NCBI RefSeq assembly: GCF_009389715.1
Contig: NW_024068034.1
Location: 1 to 64,000 of the forward strand
From: Phoenix dactylifera
Taxonomy: Eukaryota; Streptophyta; Magnoliopsida; Arecales; Arecaceae
Reading direction: 5' to 3'
Length of the DNA stretch: 64,000 nucleotides
Shown one piece after another: positions 39,322 through 49,334 of the stretch (position 1 is the stretch's first letter; every line of letters starts with the position of its first letter). The translations under genes were made by a program, and so were the position numbers. The notes below the pieces were generated by a model. It was not told where the DNA came from, did no database searches, and saw only the letters and a list, made by a program, of their open reading frames with translations.

Positions 39322-41258
39322 CTGTTGAAAATCAAAGGAGATCAAACGAAGAGAGCTCTGCTTTCTGTTAAAAAGCTACGCTCAAGCTGAAAACCACAAG
39401 ATATGAATTTTGTTAAATTTCAGTGGACAATTAAGAAAGATGTAATTCATAACAATCCAAAAACCGACATATCATTTGTTCAGCTACTCTACCAAAAGCA
39501 AACGAAGCTACCTCATTGGATTGATGAAGTATAAAATCAGCATGAGGGTTTCTCGTCAAAGTGGCATCTATGATTATTACCAAAATATTGACGAATACAA
39601 ATTATCGTAATATCTGCCATTTTCTTAAATAACTTAAGAGCATTCAACTCCTGTCTCTGCTACGAAAACAACAGGTGCATTAAAAATAATATATAAACAT
39701 ATATACAAATACGAGTTTATGTGTACACACACATCCTCAGTTACATTGTCATTCAAATTACTATATGTTCTTCATATATCTTCTAAAATACACTGAACAG
39801 TCTCCATATTTTCTCTGGAAGGGCACAATGAAATATGAAGCATAAAATAAAAATGGATCATACATCCAGAATCAACAGCATGGCTCCATGATAACTGACA
39901 TTGGGACTAAACAAATGCAAAACCATACCTGTACCAATGACACAAAGAGAAGAAAATAATCTCTTAGTTTGATCACTCAAAAGGGTCAAAAATGTATTGA
40001 AGTTTATCATGTTAAAGAACCGTATAATCCACTGCACTATTTAGCAGCCTAACCTAGAAGATGTAACATCTAATCAAAATTCATTCATCGGGAATGATGC
40101 ATCAGAATTGGTGAAGGACAACCAACCCTTTTTCCTAATCTGAAGGGTTAAGCTCCTTGCATTGTGCTAGACCAAGTTTAGATCTTGTCACCCAATTGAC
40201 TGTGATTGAACAGACAAGACTCAACCAGATTAATTATTAAAGACATTAACACTTTCATTTCCAGTCGCAGGTATGAACTGGCCCCCATCAACTTTTGACC
40301 TCCACAACCTTATCACATCTAGTGTATCATGTTAAATTATGTCCCACCATGAGCTTCACACTAATACCCATCTATCTAAATTTTGATCAAAGTTGATTCC
40401 ACTAGATCCGATTAACACCATTAATTATCATAGATATTAGACCAACACATATTGCAAGACAGGCCTCATCTTCCCTTTGCACCCGTCTCGAAGAAAAAAA
40501 AGCAGGTACGGCCAGATGCAAACAACCCTCTCGAATAAAAAGTAGGTGTATAGCACAGGATTTCTACTGCCCAGAACGCCCTAAAAAGGAACAAAGCCCA
40601 GCATACACTTCCAGAAGATGAAAGAAAACCACCATCAAACCGGATATTAAGCCAGGCTCTTTACTTGTTCAATCAAACCACAATTATTGTTCTCCCTGAT
40701 GATTTAGAACGCAAACCGATCAAGCTATGATGGAGAATTAATAACACGGGACATAATTTTAAAAGAAAAACAAAACAAAACCAATCAATTTCTCAATATA
40801 AACCAAAAAAGAAAAAAAAACCGTTTTCTTTTCAAGAAAGTCCTGCAAGAACATGGACACAGCAGAAAAAAACTGAGGGAAAGAAAAAGGAGAGATCTTG
40901 ATAAACAAGGAAAAGTTTTACAAAAGCCCCGCCTATGCTACGAAAATAGTTGACTTTCCAAGCGAAGGCGGCTTAGTTGCTGTTGGTTGCGCCACATAAA
41001 AAAACCCCAACTTTTAAGAACTCCATACCAGGAATCCACACAGAGAACATCAAGAACTAGATCTCAGATATCAAAAACCAAGAACAGAACCAAAAGCCAA
41101 ATAATTAACCTAAATGATCGAGAACGCCCTCCCTAACCAAAATAAAAAAGACCCACCAGAAAACACTTCGATCATCCACAAACGAGGAGAAAAAGAACAA
41201 AAAGGAAAAACGGAAAACAAACACAAGAGCTAATACATGGAAGATGGACCTTTCTTAC
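39322..41258 (-). other. 5'UTR intron of eIF1
   Basis: On the minus strand a donor CCGAG|GTAAGA at 41259/41258 and an acceptor TTTCAACAG|C at 39322/39321 frame this stretch, ten bases before the start codon. It has no open frame of note. Leader introns often enhance expression of plant housekeeping genes; that role is inferred. Confidence 0.7.
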
Positions 41259-41405
41259 CTCGGTGGAGCAAAAGATCCGACCTCGCGTAGATGAGATCGA
41301 ACTCGAACCCTAAATAGCTCGCACGCACGAAAGATTTCGAACAGAAGAGGAAGAGGGAAGGCGACGAGAGCCAAAGAAATCCCCAGACTAGCTCCCCCTT
41401 ACGAG
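41259..41405 (-). other. eIF1 non-coding leader exon
   Basis: Segment between the likely transcription start (about 25-35 bp below the TATA box) and the leader-intron donor. It is CT-rich in the transcript sense. The left border is fixed by the splice donor; the right border is approximate. Confidence 0.55.
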
Positions 41406-41428
41406 CTCTTCCGTTCAACCTTGGTTCC

Positions 41429-41438
41429 CTATTTATAG
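41429..41438 (-). promoter_or_regulatory. TATA box of eIF1
   Basis: The minus strand reads CTATAAATAG, a near-consensus plant TATA box, placed correctly relative to the leader exon. Confidence 0.7.
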
Positions 41439-41439
41439 A

Positions 41440-42165
41440 GACGGGAAATTAGGTAAAATTACTTAATTCGCTGGGTTTCCTTTTTCTCTCTCTTTCTAAC
41501 CACAAAGATTTCATCTTTGGTTAAATTCATGATACCCATCCAAAGTTCTGCATAGAAATTCCTATAGGAGAAGACTGATCTACGGCCAATGTTCTCTAAA
41601 GATAGGGCGTGGCCAATCTGAATGTAAGCGCACACGAATACGTATGCGGACGACAGGGGAGGATTAGCGCGTTCTTTTTCTTCGGGAATGATCTTTTAGA
41701 CGCTGTCGGTTACTTGACTTCCGATGGCGGTGCGTGGAGAGGAGCGGACGGCTGTGATTCTTGGGGGACTGCTTTCACATGCGGAAGGTGAGGCGGTTTC
41801 GTGGATGCATCACGTGTACGAATCATATTCGCCGGGCCCACGGCTTGGCGTTGGAGCGACGCTGTTTCCGGATCGAGTAGGGCGGCGTCCACGTTGGAAT
41901 GCGGATCAAATGGACGGTCCATAACACACAACAGCCAAAAAATATAGACACGAGTCAGCTACGCATTTCCAGTCGGATTCGGTGTTCACGTCAAGACAGA
42001 GATAATATTATTCCTCCCGTTAGATTCTCACAATTTTGAATTAGAGCTATTCATATCATACACGCTTTTTCCTGCGATTAGAAGAAGGAGACATTAAAGA
42101 GACATTAAAGATAATGAAATGCAGATGAATCTTAAATCTTTAAATCTCACATATAAATGAAGATG
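41440..42165. other. Upstream region of eIF1, no gene
   Basis: Likely promoter-proximal DNA up to the retrotransposon insertion site. No motif besides the TATA box is claimed. Confidence 0.4.
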
Positions 42166-42170
42166 GTTTC

Positions 42171-42952
42171 TGTTGCTGGTAGTCCAAACCGAGAACGATT
42201 GACACAGCGGTGTGAACGGAGTTCCGTCTGAGTTGTCTTGGTTGGTGTTGGTTACGCTCCACCTTCCACCGGGAAACCTGCGAGCAAGCCTCGCACCACC
42301 ACTGGGGTAGTGGGGGCCCTCCGACGATCAAGTCAGAGGAGATTGGAGGAGAAGGAGAGATAATAATAGCAAGCAAGAGAGTGCTCTGGAAGATATTGCT
42401 TACTCCCCCCCTTCTCCCCCCAGCCGCATATATACCTGGCTGGGGGGTCTCTCAGGGGGGTTTGTCATCGTGGGGCGCGATGGAGTGGCCACTGACATGG
42501 CCGTTACAGGGCGTCGTGGAGCAGCGCTGGGTACGGCCATGACAGGGCGTAGTGGAGTTCCGCTTTGTACGGCTGATACAGGAGATCGTGGAACAGCATC
42601 GGATACAGCCGTTGCAGGGAGTAGTGGAGTAGGAGGCCTCGGCGTGCCTCTGGGAAGCAGCCTGTCGTTATCAAGAGATCTCCGACTCGGGGTCGGGCTG
42701 CGGTGCTGAGGATATCCGACTTGGGGTCGGATTGCTAGATTAAGGGGCAGCCGACTCGGGGTCGGGCTGCGAAGCCGAAGATGTCCGACTCGGGGCCGGA
42801 CTGCTGGATCGAAGGGCAGCCGACTCGAGGTCGGGCTGCGGTGCTGAGGATATCCGACTTGGGGTCGGATTGCTAGATTAAGGGGCAGCCGTAGTCTTCA
42901 TGGGCGCGCGTGCCGGTCACGTGGAGCATGGCGGCTTAGTTCCCCCGTAACA
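42171..42952 (-). repeat. 3' LTR of the Tat element
   Basis: 782 bp, TGTTA...CAACA on the minus strand. Contains three 69-bp subrepeats (starting 42682, 42751 and 42820) built on CCGACTCGGGGTCGG, and a TATATAT on the minus strand near 42428-42434. Confidence 0.95.
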
Positions 42953-42972
42953 GTAGCCCCCCACTTCCGAGC
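42953..42972 (-). other. Polypurine tract of the Tat element
   Basis: The minus strand reads GGAAGTGGGGGGCTAC immediately before the 3' LTR, the expected plus-strand primer. Confidence 0.75.
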
Positions 42973-43214
42973 ATGGAACCAGAAGGGGAACGGGCGAAGG
43001 GAGTGATGCTTCGAGATTGCCGCCATCCCTCGGAGAGGCGCGCGCGCTTCGAGCTCCCCGCCTTCTTTATGGCGTATGGCGGTTGTTGCTGACCTGGCAG
43101 TCTGAGGATTTCGGCGGACATCCTTCCTTAATGGTGTCGATTCGCCTTTGGGGCGCGAGCGACCCTTCGGCGGCCAGGCGTCCTCTGGCGTCATCGAGGC
43201 ATCACCCGCCTTTC

Positions 43215-43485
43215 CGCCTATTTAACCGGGGGCCCTCCCCCGTCCGTCTTCCTCTTTACAGACATTTTCGAGTTTCCCCTTTGCGCTGCCGTTGTTGCCG
43301 TCGGACTGTTTGCTTGCTTCTCCTTTGACGCTCTCGGAGCCGTTCTTCCTTCTCTTCCGGTGAGTTACCCCATTCTTCTACTTAGGGCTCTCCATACTTT
43401 CTCCTTTTGTACTAGTGTACCCCAGTCGTCCCGGTCTTTCCCCCCTTCTTGTCCCCGTCCTGACCGTAGGTTTATTGGCCATTAG
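43215..43485 (+). promoter_or_regulatory. Promoter, leader exon and leader intron of the antisense gene
   Basis: TATTTAA at ~43219-43225 precedes a CT-rich leader. A strong donor CCG|GTGAGT is at 43360, and an acceptor CCATTAG ends at 43485, two bases before the start ATG at 43488. This would give a 126-bp leader intron. The splice sites are good matches; transcription itself is inferred. Confidence 0.5.
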
Positions 43486-43487
43486 GA

Positions 43488-45856
43488 ATGGGCGAAGTGA
43501 GAGCAGACCACATTAAGTCGGAGCTGGTCGCCGAAGACTTAGACAAACTTGTGGCTCGGTACCACCTTCCCGAGGCCTGCAACGTTACGCTCCCGGGGCC
43601 TGAGGAGAGGATGTCCCATCCTCCTCCAGGGAAGATCGCCATCAATGAGGGCATTCTCCAGGCCGGGTTCCGCTTTCCCCCTTCGGACTTAGTCGTGCAG
43701 GTACTCCGGGGTTTAAGAGTTGCGCCGACGCAACTGGTGCCGAACTCGTGGCGTGCCCTGACGGTCTTCCAGGTTCTCTGCCGCATGCACGAGATTCCCG
43801 CCACTCTGAATGTTTTTTGGGAGTTCTACAGCCTGAGTGGCCACCCCCAGGACAAAGGGTGGTGGTGCTTTGCGGCGCGGCGAGGGTGCGGCCTCGTCAA
43901 AGAGGCTCCTTCCTCCATTCACGGCTGGAAGGAGCGTTTCTTCTTCATCGATGTAGATCCCTCTTGGGAAATCAGGGCGACCTGGGAGACGCCGATGAAG
44001 TCCCCGATCGGCCTATCGAGACTGTCGAGGGAGGAATCCGATGGCTTGGCCGCCTTGAAGGGGTTGGTTGCCGAGGGCCAGCTCCCCCCGGTGGCCCGCC
44101 TTATTTCCGAGGATACCTTGGTGAATGTCGGTCTGAGCTCAGTCCCCACCGACCGTGAGCCCGCCACCATTTCTTTTTTGACTCTTTTCTCCTCTTTCGT
44201 CTCGTTCTTTCCTTCGGTTTCTCAGCCCTCGACCATCTCGTTCTTGTTGCAGAGATTGACGACGTCATGCGGTCGGACAAGGGACCGGCTGTTGGTAGGT
44301 CGTCCCTACTGGAAGCGATCCGGAGGAGGAAACGACTCCTCCGAGCGGGGCCCCGCCGGCGAAGAAGTCCCGCAAGGAGGTGCCTCCGACGCCGACCGAC
44401 GAGTCCGGGCCCACCGATCAGGGAGACGCCGTGGGCACGGACCGGCAGCTGACGCTGTATCAGCCCTCCGGTGGTGAGACTGCCGCTATTCCGGAGGTAT
44501 CATCCGAGCCCGCTCGAGACGGACGGGTCGGACGTGATCGGTCCCCGGCCCGGCCTTCGACTCAGCCGGCTCCTGATGATTCGAGGAGGGACGCGCCGAG
44601 GCCCCGGCCGAGCGGGGCCCTATCAATTCCTGGAGTGACCCCCGCCCCGAGCACAATCAGCAGGACTCTTCCCCAGGCGATGGATAAGGGTAAGGCTGCA
44701 GAACCACCATCCGGCTCCGGGGAGAAATCGGGGTCGGCCTTCACTACCGATGGCGCCCGAAACCTCATCGAAACAGTGCTGCTGGAGAAGGACCGTCGGC
44801 GGGTCCGGGAGTTGGGGGTCTCTGACGTCGGGGCTGCCAGCTGTGTCTGTCTCATGTCGGTGAGTGTTCTTCTGGCCACTTTTCACCATTTATTAGCTCT
44901 GTTGTTCTCCGCCTGACGCCCTCACTTTTCCTATCTCTTAGCTCGCCCAGTACATGATCCGTCTAGAGGAGTGCTACAAGGAACAGGCGGGGCTTCTGGC
45001 GAAGGCCGAGGACCGACTGAAAGCAGTGGAAGAGGGAGGCCAGGCTGTGGCGGGCAGGACAACCGGGGACCTCGAGGCGAGGCTCCGGGAGGCCGAAGAG
45101 CGGGCACTCGGCTTCGCCGCCCTCGAGAAGCAACTGTTGGAAGCTCGGGAGCAACTCAAAGTCGCCTCGGGCCTCGAAAGCAGGGTTAAGAAGGCGGAGG
45201 AACGAGCTGAAAAGCAGTCCCGGAAGGTCGCGGACTATCGAGAGAGGTGGGAGAAGGCTCAGCGGTCTGCCGACAGCGCCCGCAACCGAATCCGGTCTCT
45301 TGAAGCCAAACTGGGCGAATTGGAGTCAGCCTTGGAGAGGTCCCGCGCGAACGACCAAGAGCTCCGTTCGCGCCTGGAGGAAGCTGAGGCCGCTCGCACT
45401 GCTGCCGAGGCGAAGCATAAGGAGGCTCAGGCTAATCTGCTGAGGGTCTCCTCCGAGGCTGAAGACCGGATTGTGGCGAAGGTCTTGGAGGCTAAGGCTC
45501 AGATTACGGAGCGAGCAGAGGCGGCGCTGGCCGAGAAGAGTGCGGAGATCGGGCGCCAGGCGGTACAGGCTTATCGTCAGTCCGCCGAGTTCACCCGTGA
45601 TATGTCGGAGGCGGTACGGGCCTATCGTCAGTCTGACGAGTTCGTCCGTGACGCGTCGGACGCGGGGTCCGAATCCTTCATCTTAGGCTTCGAGGAGTGC
45701 CTGGCAAGGGTGTCGGCTAAGTACCCCGAAGTTGACCTGAGTGGGATTTCCCTTCTCGACTCCTCTCCAGCGCCATCGCCTGCTGATTCTCCTACCGCCT
45801 CCCTACCCCCTGCGGACGAGCCCGACGCTCCCGACCCGGGGGTTCCTCCAAGCTGA
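43488..45856 (+). CDS. Spliced antisense accessory gene (aORF) of the Tat element
   Basis: Three coding exons on the strand opposite gag-pol. Exon A (43488-44154) gives an N-terminal globular part: FRFPPSDLVVQVLRGLRVAPTQL, PNSWRALTVFQVLCRM, FWEFYSLSGHP, GWWCFAARRGC. An intron with GTGAGC donor ends at 44225 (or 44252). Exon B (to 44859) is a Pro/Ser/Arg-rich linker; it needs one frame change near 44330-44345, so a 1-bp indel is likely. A second intron (44860-44941) is clean and phase 0. Exon C (44942-45856) is a long coiled coil (EARLREAEERALGFAALEKQ, LEAKLGELESALERS), then FILGFEECLARVSAKYPEVD and an acidic Pro-rich tail. Plant-wide relatives of this domain set sit in Tat elements and host genomes; function is unknown. 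Possible roles include nuclear targeting or structural association, but this is speculation. Confidence 0.8.
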
Positions 45857-46036
45857 CCTCTTGTACCTTTCGTTGTTCTCTTTTTTTTGTATGTCGGCGT
45901 TTTGCCAAATTGTATGGGCCTTCGCCCTGAAACAATGAAAATTAATACAAGTCGAATGTTTCTTCATCTCGCTTTCGTCCTCCTCTTTTTTTTCTTTTTA
46001 ACTCTTGGCAGCGTCTTGCCGACTCCTGACTCTCGA

Positions 46037-46685
46037 AGTTCTTCCGGCCCTAAGCCAGGCATCCGAGGGTTAGGCCTCAGAAAATTCTTCCGGCACTAAG
46101 CCAGGCGTCCGAGGGTTAGGCCTCAGAAAATTCTTCCGGCGCTAAGCCAGGCATCCGAGGGTTAGGCCTCAGAAAATTCTTCCGGCGCTAAGCCAGGCAT
46201 CCGAGGGTTAGGCCTCAGAAAATTCTTCCGGCGCTAAGCCAGGCATCCGAGGGTTAGGCCTCAGGAAATTCTTCCGGCCCTAAGCCAGGCATCCGAGGGT
46301 TAGGCCTCAGGAAATTCTTCCGGCACTAAGCCAGGCATCCGAGGGTTAGGCCTCAGGAAATTCTTCCGGCACTAAGCCAGGCATCCGGGGGTTAGGCCTC
46401 AGGAAATTCTTCCGGCACTAAGCCAGGCATCCGGGGGTTAGGCCTCAGGAAATTCTTCCGGCACTAAGCCAGGCATCCGGGGGTTAGGCCTCAGGAAATT
46501 CTTCCGGCACTAAGCCAGGCATCCGGGGGTTAGGCCTCAGGAAATTCTTCCGGCACTAAGCCAGGCATCCGAGGGTTAGGCCTCAGGAAATTCTTCCGGC
46601 ACTAAGCCAGGCATCCGAGGGTTAGGCCTCAGGAAATTCTTCCGGCACTAAGCCAGGCATCCGAGGGTTAGGCCTCAGGAAATTC
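46037..46685. repeat. 46-bp tandem array, ~14 copies
   Basis: Unit starting GAAATTCTTCCGGCACTAAG and ending GGTTAGGCCTCAG. The spacing of CCTCAG is exactly 46 bp. Copies differ mainly at GGCACT/GGCGCT/GGCCCT and at GAGGG/GGGGG. Confidence 0.95.
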
Positions 46686-48268
46686 CGCTCGTTGGTCGGC
46701 CAAGGCTGGCGCAAGCCGAGGCGACCGGTCGGGGCTTCAGGCTAGTCTGGTCCCCGGGATGGTCATCGGGTTAGCCTGGCATCCGAGGGCCGAGCCTCGG
46801 GAGATTCCGCTCGTTGGTCGGCCAAGGCTGGCGCAAGCCAAGGCGACCGGTCGGGGCTTCAGGCTAGTCTGGTCCCGGGATGGTCATCGGGTTAGCCAGG
46901 CATCCGAGGGCCGAGCCTCGGGAGATTCCGCTCGTTGGTCGGCCAAGGCTGGCGCAAGCCAAGGCGACGGTCGGGGCTTCAGGCTAGTCTGCTCCCGGGA
47001 TGATCATCGGGTTAGCCTGGCATCCGAGGGCCGGGCCTCGGGAGATTCCGCTCGTTGGTCGGCCAAGGCTGGCGCAAGCCAAGGCGACCGGTCGGGGCTT
47101 CAGGCTAGTCTGCTCCCGGGATGATCATCGGGTTAGCCTGGCATCCGAGGGCCGAGCCTCGGAAGATTCCGCTCGTTGGTCGGCCAAGGCTGGCGCAAGC
47201 CAAGGCGACCGGTCGGGGCTTCAGGCTAGTCTGCTCCCGGGATGATCATCGGGTTAGCCTGGCATCCGAGGGCCGAGCCTCGGGAGATTCCGCTCGTTGG
47301 TCGGCCAAGGCTGGCGCAAGCCAAGGCGACCGGTCGGGGCTTCAGGCTAGTCTGCTCCCGGGATGATCATCGGGTTAGCCTGGCATCCGAGGGCCGAGCC
47401 TCGTGAGATTCCGCTCGTTGGTCGGCCAAGGCTGGCGCAAGCCGAGGCGACCGGTCGGGGCTTCAGGCTAGTCTGCTCCCGGGATGATCATCGGGTTAGC
47501 CTGGCATCCGAGGGCCGTGCCTCAGGAGATTCCGCTCGTTGGTCGGCCAAGGCTGGCGCAAGCCAAGGCGACCGGTCGGGGCTTCAGGCTAGTCTGGTCC
47601 CGGGATGGTCATCGGGTTAGCCTGGCATCCGAGGGCCGAGCCTCGGGAGATTTCGCTCGTTGGTCGGCCAAGGCTGGCGCAAGCCAAGGCGACCGGTCGG
47701 GGCTTCAGGCTAGTCTGCTCCCGGGATGATCATCGGGTTAGCCTGGCATCCGAGGGCCGGGCCTCGGGAGATTCCGCTCGTTGGTCGGCCAAGGCTGGCG
47801 CAAGCCAAGGCGACCGGTCGGGGCTTCAGGCTAGTCTGCTCCCGGGATGATCATCGGGTTAGCCTGGCATCCGAGGGCCGAGCCTTGGGAGATTCCGCTC
47901 GTTGGTCGGCCAAGGCTGGCGTAAGCCAAGGCGACCGGTCGGGGCTTCAGGCTAGTCTGCTCCCGGGATGATCATCGGGTTAGCCTGGCATCCGAGGGCC
48001 GAGCCTCGGGAGATTCCGCTCGTTGGTCGGCCAAGGCTGGCGCAAGCCAAGGCGACCGGTCGGGGCTTCAGGCTAGTCTGCTCCCGGGATGATCATCGGG
48101 TTAGCCTGGCATCCGAGGGCCGAGCCTCGTGAGATTCCGCTCGTTGGTCGGCCAAGGCTGGCGCAAGCCGAGGCGACCGGTCGGGGCTTCAGGCTAGTCT
48201 GCTCCCGGGATGATCATCGGGTTAGCCTGGCATCCGAGGGCCGTGCCTCGGGAAATTCCGCTCGTTGG
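46686..48268. repeat. 121-bp tandem array, ~13 copies
   Basis: The unit runs from CGCTCGTTGGTCGGCCAAGG through CGGTCGGGGCTTCAGGCTAG to CCTCGGGAGATTC. Period is 121 bp (e.g. the ATG in 'gggatgatcatcggg' recurs at 47000, 47121, 47363, 47484, 47605, 47726 and 48089). About 35 bp of each unit (GGCATCCGAGGG...CCTCGGGAGATTC) is a diverged form of the neighbouring 46-bp unit. Open frames across it are repeat artefacts. Confidence 0.95.
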
Positions 48269-48659
48269 CCATGCGCCTGTCGCTTGCAGCCCGACGGGGT
48301 TTCTCCGTGGCCAGCTGCGATCGTGTTTCTCCTCTTCTCCAAGCGTTGCCTGGGGAACACCAGAAGGGCATTAAACGCTAATTGATGCGTTACCTGGGAA
48401 ATCGGATCGCCAGTTGCTGCTTGCGAGGAGTGTCAGTTAAGCGGGCCGCGATGCGCGCGTTCTTCGAGGCGGATGCGGCCTGGGCGCGAGCGGAGATATG
48501 TGGACCTAGGGGTACGTGCCACCCGGAGTGTCCTGCACAAAGAATGCGATTAAGGAGAATGACGCTTAGGAAATCGCGGGAAGATACGCCTCGAGAGCCA
48601 GAACAGCTCCGGATTCAATGCGTCCGCATTTATGGGAGCCACCCGCATCGGAACGACCG

Positions 48660-49300
48660 GAGGGCTGCAGTTTGGCTATAAATACAGGTGCAGGTGCGAT
48701 GGAGTTTGCCAAGCCGGAGCTGTTCAAGTTGCCATGGATCGTGGACCTTCTCTCTGGCGCATGGCTGAGAGACTCCTGCCGAAGGAACGGGAGGCGCGCC
48801 CCTCGCGACTTCAGCCAACTAGCCGTTTCATCTGGGATCAGCAAGGAGGGTCTCCCCGGCGGAACTCCGCTCTAGGCGTTTCATCCGGGATCACATCTCC
48901 CCTCCTTGAAGTTCAGCCTCCCGATTGAGCTCTGCACCAGACGCCTGATCCGGGACCGCGCCTCCATATGCTCTTCCCCCTTGTATTCCTTCTCTCCCCT
49001 AACACTGGGGAGGACCGGAATATCCCTTGGAGGTGGCGTTCCTCTGGAGGCAGCGGGAGCTTCGTCGGCGGCGGCTCCTCATCCTCTTCGTGGGGCGTGG
49101 ATGGCGCCTCCGGTTGGAAGCACCCACTTCCGACGGGATTGCAACCGCTTCAGATGGAGGTTTCGGGATCCCAGATCTTCAGCTCCTCGGAGTCTCCACC
49201 TCTTCTTTACTTTCTTTACACCCTAATTCCCCCCTGGGAATTCCTTGTAATCACACGAGCACGCCGTTGTAACCAGAAATTATTGAAATGCAAAGTGTTA
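48660..49300 (+). promoter_or_regulatory. Promoter-like segment with TATA box, antisense to the element
   Basis: GGCTATAAATACAGG (TATA at ~48675-48682) faces the plus strand, i.e. toward the 3' end of pol. A CT-rich stretch and 'tgtaaccagaaattattgaaatgc' near 49268-49292 could serve as a transcript end. No intact ORF follows (best frames under 130 codons, overlapping in several frames), so any product would be a non-coding antisense RNA. Confidence 0.35.
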
Positions 49301-49334
49301 TACATTTTTGAACTGTCTTTCTGGCATCGTCGTT

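Noticed and set aside
46037-48268. CRISPR array
   Set aside because: Units are directly abutting tandem repeats without unique spacers, in a plant retrotransposon.
46759-48385. Series of 81-121-codon frames
   Set aside because: The same frame reappearing every 121 bp; products of the tandem array, not genes.
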